Source: Candidatus Peregrinibacteria bacterium CG10_big_fil_rev_8_21_14_0_10_55_24
Lineage (GTDB): Bacteria; Patescibacteriota; Gracilibacteria; Peribacterales; Peribacteraceae
Assembly: GCA_002772745.1 (NCBI GenBank)
Contig: PFDV01000001.1
Location: 62,001-126,000, forward strand
Direction: 5' to 3'
Length of the DNA: 64,000 bases
Position numbers and translations under genes: made by a program. Every line of letters begins with the position of its first letter. Position 1 is the stretch's first letter. The notes beneath the pieces are model-generated. The model made no database searches and was not told the origin of the DNA. It saw only the letters and a program-made list of their open reading frames with translations. Of this stretch, positions 24,859 through 33,009 are shown piece after piece.

Positions 24859-25146
24859 TTAGGAACGCGTTTCGTTCTGAATACGGATGGCGCACCCCTC
24901 GACCAGTGCGGCGCTGAGCTTTGTATGCGCGCTCTTGAGGATGCGCTGGAACGTGCTCTGGGACGTCTTCATCTCTTTCGCAGCTTGCTGCTGCTTGAGC
25001 CCCACAACGTTCTTCAGGCGCAATGCTTCCATTTCCTCCGGGGTTAATTCCACAACCCTGAGCGTACGCAGGGGTACACCCTGCGGCTTGTAGTACGTCA
25101 CCAGAGGGGAAAAACGGATGCGGCGCAGTCCTCGCGGACGGGGCAT
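24859..25146 (-). CDS. DUF134 (UPF0251) predicted DNA-binding protein
   Basis: 95 residues. Starts MPRPRGLRRI like the family and carries the sigma-4-like helix-turn-helix: VELTPEEMEALRLKNVVGLK, QQQAAKEMKTSQSTFQRIL. Family members are usually encoded with NifX/NifB-type (dinitrogenase Fe-Mo cofactor) proteins and DUF5320 proteins and are presumed regulators of metal or redox genes. Here only the DUF5320 partner follows, 31 nt upstream on the same strand, so the two form a pair. Confidence 0.88.
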   Translation of the reverse strand: MPRPRGLRRIRFSPLVTYYKPQGVPLRTLRVVELTPEEMEALRLKNVVGLKQQQAAKEMKTSQSTFQRILKSAHTKLSAALVEGCAIRIQNETRS

Positions 25147-25177
25147 GAGTGCAGAAGGAAGATACTGCAGAAGTATA

Positions 25178-25429
25178 CTACGACTTTTTCTGCTCCTTGC
25201 GCGCTTTGCGGATTGCCTGGAGCTCGGCCTCCAGCGCCTGCTCCTGCTCCTCCAGAGTGGTGGGCGCCTCCGCAGCGAACCACGGGAAACGCCTTCCCAA
25301 TCCCCTCCTCATCCCTCCTCTTCCAAACCATCCGCGTGCAGGTGCTCCTTGTCCTCCTGCACAGGGACCCGCGCCGCGCCCTGTCATCGGGCCCTGCCCT
25401 GCCGGTCCTGTTCCGTCGAATGCTGGCAT
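25178..25429 (-). CDS. DUF5320-like small Gly-rich protein
   Basis: 83 residues starting MPAFDGTGPAGQGPMTGRG, the hallmark of the DUF5320 family. A Gly/Arg/Cys-rich N-terminal half (GPCAGGQGAPARG) is followed by a Trp/Phe segment and a Glu/Lys coiled-coil tail. The role is unknown; proteins of this type are regularly linked to DUF134 and NifX-like genes. It precedes the DUF134 gene in the same direction. The start is the ATG at 25429; the upstream open frame is AT-rich and unrelated. Confidence 0.78.
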   Translation of the reverse strand: MPAFDGTGPAGQGPMTGRGAGPCAGGQGAPARGWFGRGGMRRGLGRRFPWFAAEAPTTLEEQEQALEAELQAIRKARKEQKKS

Positions 25430-25691
25430 AGCATAGTGGGGTAAAAAGTAATCTGTTTTGAATATATACCCAAAATAGAACGCAGTCAAGAGAAACGTCA
25501 ACAGAATTCCACTCTTACTCCTACGATCACTGTTGAAGAACGTTTCGGCTTCTGTGAAGTGCGTGGCGGTATACTGTTACTGCGGAGCGAGGTTACCGCC
25601 GAAGCATTTGGAAAAGGAGCAGCGACGAACCGTACAAGGCGTGTTATGTGCTGTGCCAATGATATTTCTATACAATAATTAATGCATTACT

Positions 25692-26180
25692 TTAATCATT
25701 CGAATAAAAGTCGAAATCAAAATAGTGTCTCTTTTTATTAGCCAATATTGAACCAATAAGTCCTTTTTCGCATTTATCTACAGGTATGGCATTTGAACCA
25801 TTTAATTCAGATAATGAGCCAAAATATATTGAAAAACTGTCTTTCTCAAATTGGATTGCCATCCAATAAGCCGTAGCCTTATATTTTAACTCTGCATTTT
25901 TTGCTTTTTGATAGGCGTTTGTTCCGAGATTATAGCGTGAGTTAATTTTCCCATTCTTTTGATATTTGTTTCTCGCTTTTACACTAATGATATATCTCTT
26001 GTTGTTTTTTTCACATTTTAAATCTGCAAAAGCTTCATTATAGCTGTCATCATTGAGATTTCTGATTTTATCAAACTCATTATCAACTAAAGCTTTTATC
26101 GCAAATAATTCACCAAGTTCTCCTAGTGATTTTTTTCTCGCTGCCTCTTTCCTGTTGGCTTTGCTTAAAGAATTCGTCAT
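25692..26180 (-). CDS. AT-rich hypothetical protein, possible PD-(D/E)XK nuclease fold
   Basis: 162 residues from ATG 26180. Pattern LGELGELFAIKALVDNEFDK ... ADLKCEKNNKRYIISVKARN resembles the Glu / Asp / x-x-Lys spacing of PD-(D/E)XK endonucleases and archaeal Holliday-junction resolvases, but the usual acidic residue before the final Lys is Ser-Val here. Nuclease activity is therefore uncertain. Very AT-rich with Asn/Lys/Tyr bias, unlike its neighbours, so it was probably acquired. The promoter is excellent: TTGACT (26211-26216), 18 nt, TATCAT (26187-26192), 6 nt, ATG. Confidence 0.72.
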   Translation of the reverse strand: MTNSLSKANRKEAARKKSLGELGELFAIKALVDNEFDKIRNLNDDSYNEAFADLKCEKNNKRYIISVKARNKYQKNGKINSRYNLGTNAYQKAKNAELKYKATAYWMAIQFEKDSFSIYFGSLSELNGSNAIPVDKCEKGLIGSILANKKRHYFDFDFYSND

Positions 26181-26186
26181 GAGAAA

Positions 26187-26216
26187 ATGATATAATTTTA
26201 AGTACAATACAGTCAA
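26187..26216 (-). promoter_or_regulatory. Promoter of the AT-rich nuclease-like gene, leaderless
   Basis: On the minus strand: TTGACT (26216-26211), 18-nt spacer, TATCAT (26192-26187), then TTTCTC and the ATG at 26180. The predicted mRNA starts at the start codon. Confidence 0.7.
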
Positions 26217-26258
26217 AATAGACCTAAAACTGTATATCATTGACATTTCACATAACTC

Positions 26259-26915
26259 TCAATTCTCCAACACCTGCCCCATGGCAGAGCGCAGCGTCGT
26301 TTCGATCCCTTTGATCCTCTCCCTGCTCATCCGCACACCGGCGCTGTCAATGACGACCTCCACCACTTCCGTGGCGCCATTGGCATCCTCGGGCACGGGC
26401 AACACTTTGGCCCCTTCCATGCCAATGGTTTTCAGGTGATCTTCCCAAACCGTCGGCGGTTTTTTGACCACCGTCTTGACCGCCCATACAAGGTGCTCAC
26501 CGTCCTCACGCATAGGATGAATGAGGGAGAGCTCTCTATGGTACTCCAGCGAAGCTCAGGGATACAGAGCTTCTTCCTGTAAAGGAACTTCCCCGGCAGA
26601 CCCCTCAGCCCTGCAGAGATTAGGACATCCGACGATGCTGGCTGTTTCCCTGCCTTGCAGCCTCTCCATGACCCCACGGACATCGTCTTCCCTGCCAACC
26701 GGATGACAAATTGCCACATGACGCACCCCCATGCCCAAGTGCGTAAGGAGACGCAGATGGAATGCATCGCCAAGAGCCGATACCGCCTCGCGCACGCTCC
26801 CGACACTCTGCGTGGTATTGAACGCGGTGATCGTCCGCCGTTCCCCGTTGAGCCTGAGCTCCTGCGAACATTCGCTGATGTCCCCGTTTCGACCGAAATT
26901 TTCCGGATATGGCAT
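26259..26915 (-). pseudogene. Unknown gene interrupted by one in-frame TGA
   Basis: One continuous minus-strand frame of about 218 codons is broken only by TGA at 26556-26558. Before it: MPYPENFGRNG ... PLQEEALYP (119 residues). After it, in the same frame: ASLEYHRELSLIHPMREDGE ... SAMGQVLEN (about 98 residues). Both halves have the composition of real protein. No family recognised. Other genes here (greA, TraG-like, cohesin) end in TGA, so the code is standard. This is probably a nonsense mutation, a sequencing error, read-through, or an import from a UGA-recoding relative. The downstream half could restart at ATG 26513. Confidence 0.6.
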
Positions 26916-27069
26916 GGAGTGAGAGGAAAAATACAGGGAGAACGTATGCCAGTTTGTCCCCCTGCTCCATGGACAGAGATTGATGAAGTGCCTTCGATAC
27001 GATTTTATGGCTTATTGAAGACTAAAAATCTATGTAGATGAAGTCTATCCAATCCGGGATATCCCCTAC

Positions 27070-27912
27070 TCATCGAAGCATTTCGAGCGCTTCCTCCACC
27101 GCCTCCTCACCAGTCCGAAAAACGTTGCCGGTTTCGCGCTGGATTTTGGAGCTATTGAGCACGCAGTTGCTGCGCACCGCACGGGCAACCTGAGGAAGAT
27201 CTCCCAGCGTCAACCGTTCAAACTGATGCGATGGATCAACGATCTCCCTGTACCGCTCCATAATGGCATACGGAGAGATGGGTCCCGGGTTGACGGCGTT
27301 GAAGACTCCCTTCGCCCGCTTCTCAACGAGGATGGAAAGCGCGCGGAAGAAGTCAGGCAGGTACGTGAGGGAATTGGGAGTATCGAGCACGCGCGCGTAG
27401 CCTGAAATTTTCGTGAGAAGGTTGCGGGGACTCTTCGTACCTTCAAAGGGCATGCGCAGGCGCAGGAGGAGGATTCCCCCGGGGTGCGAGGGGTCCTGCG
27501 CAAACTCGCGCAGGGCACCATCGGCCCAGGACTTGGTGCGCGAGTAGGTGCTGCCCATGAAGTTGGGCGTGTCCTCCTCCGTGAATCCCGCTCCCCCATT
27601 ATCCCCCGCGTAGATACATCCCGAACCGAAGTGCACCCAGTAGATGCTGCGCTCAGCACAAGCCTTGAGGAGCACGAGCGGCCCCAAGGTGTTACTCGAG
27701 AGCGTCTCCAATTTGTGGTCCTCGCACCAGTCGACGTTCGGGCGCCCGGTCTTGCCCGCGGCATTGATGACGACGTCAGGCTTGTATTGATCGAGGGCGG
27801 CACACACTGCAGCCGAGTCTGCGATATCCACCGATGGCGCAAGTGCGCCAGGGTAGAGTGCTTTGACAGCACCCCCCAAGTACCCCCGTGCACCGAAGAC
27901 GAGGACAGTCAT
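27070..27912 (-). CDS. dTDP/UDP-4-keto-rhamnose 3,5-epimerase/4-reductase-like (NRS/ER type)
   Basis: 280 residues, SDR fold. NAD(P)-binding VLVFGARGYLGG at the N-terminus, INAAGKTGRPNVDWCEDHK, GSGCIYAGD, and the catalytic YSRTK (Tyr-x3-Lys). The GRPNVDWCE block and MPFEGTKSPRNLLTKI segment match plant NRS/ER and RHM C-terminal domains, which perform both epimerisation and reduction to make nucleotide-rhamnose, rather than typical RmlD. It probably supplies a deoxysugar for surface glycans. TACCAT (27919-27924) lies 6 nt before the ATG. Confidence 0.82.
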   Translation of the reverse strand: MTVLVFGARGYLGGAVKALYPGALAPSVDIADSAAVCAALDQYKPDVVINAAGKTGRPNVDWCEDHKLETLSSNTLGPLVLLKACAERSIYWVHFGSGCIYAGDNGGAGFTEEDTPNFMGSTYSRTKSWADGALREFAQDPSHPGGILLLRLRMPFEGTKSPRNLLTKISGYARVLDTPNSLTYLPDFFRALSILVEKRAKGVFNAVNPGPISPYAIMERYREIVDPSHQFERLTLGDLPQVARAVRSNCVLNSSKIQRETGNVFRTGEEAVEEALEMLR

Positions 27913-27975
27913 GTGTGCATGGTAGCACGAGGAACCCGACGAGAGGCAAACAAAGATGGGAACGAAAAACGACTA

Positions 27976-28040
27976 GGGAGGTCAAGGAGGTTTGGAGGGT
28001 TTCAAAACCTTCCTGACCTCCCTTCCCTGCCAAACCTCCT
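27976..28040. repeat. Inverted word array (GGAGGTTTGG type)
   Basis: GGGAGGTCA (27976-27984) pairs with TGACCTCCC (28014-28022), and AGGAGGTTTGG (27985-27995) with CCAAACCTCCT (28030-28040), all perfect. More CCTTCCGCACC words follow to about 28075. Lies between the divergent epimerase gene and ftsK. Related word use occurs at 52.9 and 54.2 kb. Confidence 0.75.
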
Positions 28041-28116
28041 GCACCTTCCGCACCTACCGCACACGCACCTCTCCCCCTCCTTCCCATCCCCCCCAGACTG
28101 TCCTACAATACAATCC

Positions 28117-30348
28117 ATGTCCCGCAAGAGCAGCAGAAAGAGCGCACGCAAGCGCATCGCGCGACGGAAAAAAGCCCCCATGCTCAACCTGGAGGAATCC
28201 ACGCGCCGCCATATCGGCGGCATCGTGCAGGTGACGGCGGGGATTCTCCTCTTCCTCGTCCTGCAGCAGAAAGCGGGGCTCATCGGCAACAGTTTGCATC
28301 AGGCACTCACGTTCTTCTTCGGGAGCTACGGAGCGATCTTCCCCCTCTTCCTGATCGCCTCGGGGGTGCTCCACTGGTTCTCGGCCAAGAGCGCCTTCGA
28401 GCTCAAGCGGTCGGTGGGGTTGTTACTCTGCGTGTTGGCATTCCTGGGAGGCATGCACATGCGCGCACCCATAGAAGATCTTGCGTCGCACAGGGACGAG
28501 CTCGCCGGAGCCATAGGGTTTACCGTCAGTCTTCCCTTCGTGCTCTTCATGAGCTCAACCGTGGGCTACACCATCCTCATTGCGGGGTTTCTGATCGGTC
28601 TGGTTATCGCCTTTGAACCGGACTTCGGGGCTATAGGACGATTGCTGATGAGACTGGTAATCCGCAAAAAGCACCCTGCTTTGCGCAGCGCCGCACGCAG
28701 GGCAGTCGAGGAGGAATGGGAAGATGACGAAGAAGAGGAGAGCGCGCAGACAGAAGAATCGCAGGACGACTTCTACGAGGAAGCTCCGGAGCTCAACATC
28801 ATTCGTCCCACATTCGCCAAGCAGGTGCTCAAGGAGAAAGCGGCCAAGAACATTGCCGAGAAGATCAAGGACACGCTCCAGATGAAGGACACGCGCTTTG
28901 AGGAATGGACGTTCCCGGGCTTCGACCTTTTGGATAATTCCCACAGCGAACTCACCGTGGATGATGAGGAGCTTAAAAAGCAAGCCAAGCTCATCGAGGA
29001 AAAACTCGAAGAGTTTGAGGTGGAAGTAACGGTGCGCGACGCCCGGCCGGGACCCACGGTCACTCAGTTCACGCTGCAACCCGCAGAGGGCGTAAAACTG
29101 AGCCGCATCGGTGCGCTCAAGGATGATTTGGCTCTTGCGCTTGCCGCGCAGAGTCTGCGTATAGAAGCCCCCATTCCCGGCAAAGCACTCGTCGGCGTGG
29201 AAATGCCCAATGCCAAGCGTGCGCTCGTCTACCTCAAGGAAATTTTAGACAGCCCGGAGTTCTCCCAGAGCACATCGAATCTTACGCTCCCCTTAGGCCG
29301 AGGCGTTTCGGGTGATGCGATGGTTGCGGATCTCTGCGACATGCCGCACCTGCTCATCGCCGGTGCCACGGGATCGGGGAAATCCGTGTGCATGAACACT
29401 TTCCTTACGGGCCTCCTCTTCCAGAACGCTCCCCATGAGCTCAAGTTCATTTTGATTGACCCCAAGCGCGTGGAGCTGATGCCCTACGACGGCATCCCGC
29501 ATCTTTTGACCCCGGTGATCACCGAAGCGGAGAAAGCCCTGCAGGCCCTGCGTTGGTCCGTTGCGGAGATGGGACGCAGGCTCCACCGCTTCTCCGAAGC
29601 GGGAGTCCGCAACATCGACGAATATAACGAGCAACAGATGGAGGAGGAGAACGTCCTGCCGCGCGTCGTGATCGTGGTGGATGAGCTGGCCGACCTCATG
29701 ATGCGACAATTCCGCCGCGATACCGAAACGATGATCGCCCGTATCGCACAGATGGCCCGCGCCACGGGCATGCACCTGATCATCGCCACCCAGCGCCCGA
29801 GCGTGGACGTGATCACAGGTCTCATCAAAGCCAACATTCCCACACGCATCGCTTTCCGTACCGTGAGCGCCGTGGACAGCCGCACGATCCTCGATTCGAT
29901 TGGTGCCGAGGACCTTTTGGGGAAAGGCGACATGCTCTATATGACAGCAAGTACGCCCAAGCCAATGCGCGTACAAGGCATCTACATCTCCACCAAGGAG
30001 GTAGAGCGCGTCATCAACGCAGTCAAGATTGCCGGAGGCGGAAAGATCACCGAGCAAATCGGCCTCTCCGGTGATGAAGAGGAGGAAGAAACTGCCGGCA
30101 ATGACGGAACCGCCTACGACTCCATTGATCTGGAAGCGGACGACAACGGCGGAGACGATCTCTTCTTCGAGGCCGTACGCGTGGTCCAGGAAACGGGCAG
30201 AGCTTCGGCAAGCCTCCTGCAGCGCCAGCTCAAAGTTGGTTACGCGCGGGCAGCGCGACTCCTCGACATTATGGAGGAGAAGGGACTGGTGAGTCCGGCA
30301 GAGGGGGCGAAAGCGCGGAAGATCTACATGGAGAAGACGAGAGTGTGA
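28117..30348 (+). CDS. ftsK: DNA translocase FtsK/SpoIIIE
   Basis: 743 residues from ATG 28117. Basic N-terminus, four to five membrane helices (about 30-180), an acidic linker, then the motor: FtsK alpha domain, Walker A AGATGSGKSV, Walker B VVIVVDELADLMM, ATQRPSVDVITGLIKANIPT, and a C-terminal winged-helix gamma domain (LLQRQLKVGYARAARLLDIM) that reads KOPS-like DNA sites. It pumps chromosome termini through the division septum. TACAAT (28104-28109) ends 7 nt before the ATG, so leaderless. The frame open to 27484 runs antisense over the neighbouring gene and is rejected. Confidence 0.96.
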   Translation: MSRKSSRKSARKRIARRKKAPMLNLEESTRRHIGGIVQVTAGILLFLVLQQKAGLIGNSLHQALTFFFGSYGAIFPLFLIASGVLHWFSAKSAFELKRSVGLLLCVLAFLGGMHMRAPIEDLASHRDELAGAIGFTVSLPFVLFMSSTVGYTILIAGFLIGLVIAFEPDFGAIGRLLMRLVIRKKHPALRSAARRAVEEEWEDDEEEESAQTEESQDDFYEEAPELNIIRPTFAKQVLKEKAAKNIAEKIKDTLQMKDTRFEEWTFPGFDLLDNSHSELTVDDEELKKQAKLIEEKLEEFEVEVTVRDARPGPTVTQFTLQPAEGVKLSRIGALKDDLALALAAQSLRIEAPIPGKALVGVEMPNAKRALVYLKEILDSPEFSQSTSNLTLPLGRGVSGDAMVADLCDMPHLLIAGATGSGKSVCMNTFLTGLLFQNAPHELKFILIDPKRVELMPYDGIPHLLTPVITEAEKALQALRWSVAEMGRRLHRFSEAGVRNIDEYNEQQMEEENVLPRVVIVVDELADLMMRQFRRDTETMIARIAQMARATGMHLIIATQRPSVDVITGLIKANIPTRIAFRTVSAVDSRTILDSIGAEDLLGKGDMLYMTASTPKPMRVQGIYISTKEVERVINAVKIAGGGKITEQIGLSGDEEEEETAGNDGTAYDSIDLEADDNGGDDLFFEAVRVVQETGRASASLLQRQLKVGYARAARLLDIMEEKGLVSPAEGAKARKIYMEKTRV

Positions 30349-30364
30349 TTGTGCACCGAGTACC

Positions 30365-30506
30365 GTGTCATCCTGAGGAGGGGCGGCTTGTCCATGCTTC
30401 GAGACGTCGTCCGCCGAAGGCGGACTCCTCCTCAGCATGACACGCCGACCCGTCTCGAAGGGGGACGCAGCAGGTGTCATGGTGAGCGGAGTCGAACCAT
30501 GACACC
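30365..30506. repeat. REP-like palindromes upstream of rdgB
   Basis: A 16-bp inverted repeat (30365-30380 / 30428-30443, one mismatch) encloses a second hairpin GTCCGCC-GAA-GGCGGAC (30409-30425). A further perfect 11-bp pair, GGTGTCATGGT (30473-30483) / ACCATGACACC (30496-30506), follows. It fills the ftsK-rdgB gap and may also stop ftsK transcription. Confidence 0.75.
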
Positions 30507-30525
30507 ATTTTGGTATACTTTGGTA

Positions 30526-31128
30526 ATGAAACTCCTACTCGGAACCAACAACAAAGGGAAGGTGGTTGAAATCGCCGAGGTGCTCTCGGGGTTGGAGCTT
30601 GATCTTGTTACGCCCAGGCACCTCAACATTGAGGAGCCACCGAAGGAGAGCGGAATGTCCTTTGCACAGAATGCTCTGCAGAAAGCACGCTATTTCTACG
30701 TGCATTCCGGGGGAATTCCTACCGTTGCAGATGACTCGGGGATCATCGTAGAGGCGCTTGAGAACGAGCTAGGCCTCCACACCCGACGCTGGGGGGCAGG
30801 TCCTACCGCGAGTGATGAGGAATGGATCGCGTACTTCCTTAAACGCATGGAGAAAGAATCGAACAAACGCGCCGCCTTCGTCTGCACACTGGCGCACATC
30901 GATGCACGGGGCCAGATCCACTTCTTCGAGGGACGGTGCGAGGGGGAGATCACCCCAACACTTGAGGCCGCGTACCTCCCGGGCCTCCCCATCTCCGCAT
31001 GCTTCAAGCCCGATGGCAGTTCTTACGTATTCTCAGCCCTCCCTATTGAACAAAAAAATAGTACAAGCCATAGGGGTCAGGCAACGCGAAAACTCAGGCA
31101 GTACCTGGAGAAAGATACGGGGGAATAG
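30526..31128 (+). CDS. rdgB: Non-canonical purine NTP pyrophosphatase (RdgB/HAM1)
   Basis: 200 residues. Hydrolyses dITP, dXTP and ITP to monophosphates and keeps deaminated bases out of DNA. Family motifs: TNNKGKVVEIAEVL at the N-terminus, SFAQNALQKARYFY, VADDSGIIVEAL and PDGSSYVFSAL near the end. The final SHRGQATRKLRQYL corresponds to the usual SHRxxAL motif. ATG 30526 is preceded by an extended -10 (TGGTATACT, 30511-30519) with 6 nt spacing. Intrinsic terminator just after the stop. Confidence 0.93.
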   Translation: MKLLLGTNNKGKVVEIAEVLSGLELDLVTPRHLNIEEPPKESGMSFAQNALQKARYFYVHSGGIPTVADDSGIIVEALENELGLHTRRWGAGPTASDEEWIAYFLKRMEKESNKRAAFVCTLAHIDARGQIHFFEGRCEGEITPTLEAAYLPGLPISACFKPDGSSYVFSALPIEQKNSTSHRGQATRKLRQYLEKDTGE

Positions 31129-31140
31129 GACGGAAACAAG

Positions 31141-31182
31141 AAGGGCGCCCACGTTGAGGCGCCCTTCTGCTCCACCCTTTTT
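31141..31182. terminator. Bidirectional intrinsic terminator
   Basis: AAGGGCGCC (31141-31149) / GGCGCCCTT (31158-31166) with an 8-nt loop, followed by CTGCTCCACCCTTTTT on the plus strand. It lies between the convergent rdgB and ENGDYAAWK-repeat genes. Confidence 0.8.
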
Positions 31183-31201
31183 CATAAGGTCTGCATCGGA
31201 G

Positions 31202-31900
31202 TTATTCGTCCGTGTCCTCACTCACACCCCACGGCCCGCGACCTTCGCGGCAGGGGGACATCTCACCACGTCCGCGCATACCGCCGCGGCCAAACCCGTG
31301 GGCGGGACCTTTGGGCAAGCCGAGCTCCTCGGCAATAGCCTGGGCACCGTCACGATCATTAGACTGCATGAGCTCATGCATTTCTACGAACCGATCGAAG
31401 TTTTCTTCCGTGATGATATCGAGCATGCCGGCGGGACGACCGCTTTCCTCCATGGCAGATTTCCACGCGGCGTAGTCACCGTTTTCGATGGCTTCCTGCG
31501 CTGCCTGGAATTGCTCATTATCCGGAGGAGTGCCTTTCGGGCCACGACCACCCTGGCGCGGACCCATCATGGGGAATCCGAGTTCTTCCATGATCGCGCT
31601 CGCTTCCTCAAAGTTTCCTTCCTGCATTAAAAGGTGCGCCTGCGCAAACTCACTGAAGTTCTCTTCGCTCACGGAGTCGAGGAGAGGCATGTTCGAGTTT
31701 CTCTCCTCCATGAGCGCCTTCCATGCGGCGTAATCGCCGTTCTCGAAGGTTTGCTCTACGGCTTCGCGATTCGCAGGATCAAAACGCGGACCTTGGGGGT
31801 TCTGTGTGGTTTTCTGTGCGAATGCAGCAGTACCGATCAGGAGCGCTCCTGTAGTAAGGAGAGCAGTCGTTACGCCGCCGAGTGTGGTACGAATGGACAT
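31202..31900 (-). CDS. Secreted protein with two ENGDYAAWK repeats
   Basis: 232 residues from ATG 31900. Signal peptide (about 5-29, ending AFAQ), then two helical repeats of about 65 residues: EAVEQTFENGDYAAWKALM ... FAQAHLLMQEGNFEEASAI and AQEAIENGDYAAWKSAME ... FVEMHELMQSNDRDGAQAI. A Gly/Arg/Met-rich tail ends in acidic residues. Function unknown; it is probably exported. It is divergent from an ECF sigma factor gene 120 bp away, so it is a plausible target or sensor of that sigma module. Confidence 0.8.
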   Translation of the reverse strand: MSIRTTLGGVTTALLTTGALLIGTAAFAQKTTQNPQGPRFDPANREAVEQTFENGDYAAWKALMEERNSNMPLLDSVSEENFSEFAQAHLLMQEGNFEEASAIMEELGFPMMGPRQGGRGPKGTPPDNEQFQAAQEAIENGDYAAWKSAMEESGRPAGMLDIITEENFDRFVEMHELMQSNDRDGAQAIAEELGLPKGPAHGFGRGGMRGRGEMSPCREGRGPWGVSEDTDE

Positions 31901-32020
31901 ATGGGGAAGGGGTAAGAAAGAAGTAGAGGTGTGCACGCCGCTTTTCACACCTGTAAAGCAAAAGAGTTTCATGAAACTTTTGTTTCCCTGCGTTGTGTAC
32001 AAGAATGCTGTGGACTACCC

Positions 32021-32599
32021 ATGCCTCCAGAATCTCTCCCCCCCTCGGACGCAGATCTCGGCCGTCGCGCACTCGCAGGGGAATCCGACGCCTTCACGGC
32101 GCTCGTGGAACGGTACGCGCCGGGACTTCTGCGCTACGCGCGCAGGCTCACCCGCAACGACGAGGATGCGCAAGACATCGTGCAGGAAACGCTGGTACGC
32201 CTGCATCAGAATCTTGCAAAGCTGGATTTTTCCGATCCGCTCAAACCATGGCTCTACCGCGTCTGCACCAACCTTTGCCGCAACCTGGCCAAGCGCAAAC
32301 GAACCATCGCGTTTAGCGACCTGGAGAGCGATGAGGAGGACAGTTCGTTTGTGGAGCTCCAGGAATCCCAGGAGCCCACTCCGTCGGAAATTCTCCTCGC
32401 ATCGGTCCGCGCTGAAGTCGTGGCGAAAGCAGTCGCCGCTCTCCCGCAGAAGTACCAAGCGGTGGTGGCTCTCTACTACTGGGAAGGCCTCTCGTACGAG
32501 GAGATCGCGGATGTACTTCGTATCCCGATCAACACGGTTCGTACGCACCTCAAACGTGCAAAAGACCGCCTGGGCTCTTCCCTCTCCGCACTGGTCTGA
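32021..32599 (+). CDS. ECF-type RNA polymerase sigma factor
   Basis: 192 residues. Sigma70 region 2 (about 20-85: FTALVERYAPGLLRYARRL, DAQDIVQETLVRLHQNL, WLYRVCTNLCRNLAKRKR) and region 4 (about 135-185: LPQKYQAVVALYYWEGLSYE, IADVLRIPINTVRTHLKRAK), with no region 3. Such factors answer envelope signals and are held by a membrane anti-sigma. The next gene, 17 nt downstream, is a small membrane protein that fits this role. The ENGDYAAWK-repeat gene is divergent upstream. Confidence 0.92.
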   Translation: MPPESLPPSDADLGRRALAGESDAFTALVERYAPGLLRYARRLTRNDEDAQDIVQETLVRLHQNLAKLDFSDPLKPWLYRVCTNLCRNLAKRKRTIAFSDLESDEEDSSFVELQESQEPTPSEILLASVRAEVVAKAVAALPQKYQAVVALYYWEGLSYEEIADVLRIPINTVRTHLKRAKDRLGSSLSALV

Positions 32600-32616
32600 T
32601 ACGCTGGAACTCCACC

Positions 32617-33009
32617 ATGGATAACCTCGACGCTCTCATTGGCTCCTGCGCACCGCGCGAAACTCTCCCCGAGGGGTTCGTCTCTGCCGTGTGGGAACAC
32701 ATCCACGCCAGACAGCAACGGCAACTGTTTTGGAGGGGATTGTTCCTTGCAGGATCTCTCATCCTCCTCTTCGCATGCGCCGCATGGTTCATCATAGACC
32801 TCCTGGCGGCCCGCACGGTGGACTTCGTCACGCTGGCACTGAGCGAGCCGACGATGCTCGCAATGCACGAGGGTTGGATGGCGCTTCTGGAATCCATTCC
32901 GCTCATGAGCATCAGTGTCCTTCTCGCAACACTGATTCTCAACACCTTAGAAATTCGAGCCTACCTGCGTTCGATCCACTTCTTCTTCCCCCTGCGCCAT
33001 GCCCACTAG
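32617..33009 (+). CDS. Small membrane protein, candidate anti-sigma factor
   Basis: 130 residues. A soluble N-terminal helix pair (about 1-35, DALIGSCAPRETLPEGFVSA) is followed by two or three membrane helices (about 42-65, 85-120) and a short basic end. The layout (cytoplasmic helix then membrane segments, directly after an ECF sigma gene) is that of anti-sigma factors, but no zinc-binding HxxxCxxC motif is present. Overlaps the next gene by 11 nt. Anti-sigma role inferred from position. Confidence 0.7.
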   Translation: MDNLDALIGSCAPRETLPEGFVSAVWEHIHARQQRQLFWRGLFLAGSLILLFACAAWFIIDLLAARTVDFVTLALSEPTMLAMHEGWMALLESIPLMSISVLLATLILNTLEIRAYLRSIHFFFPLRHAH

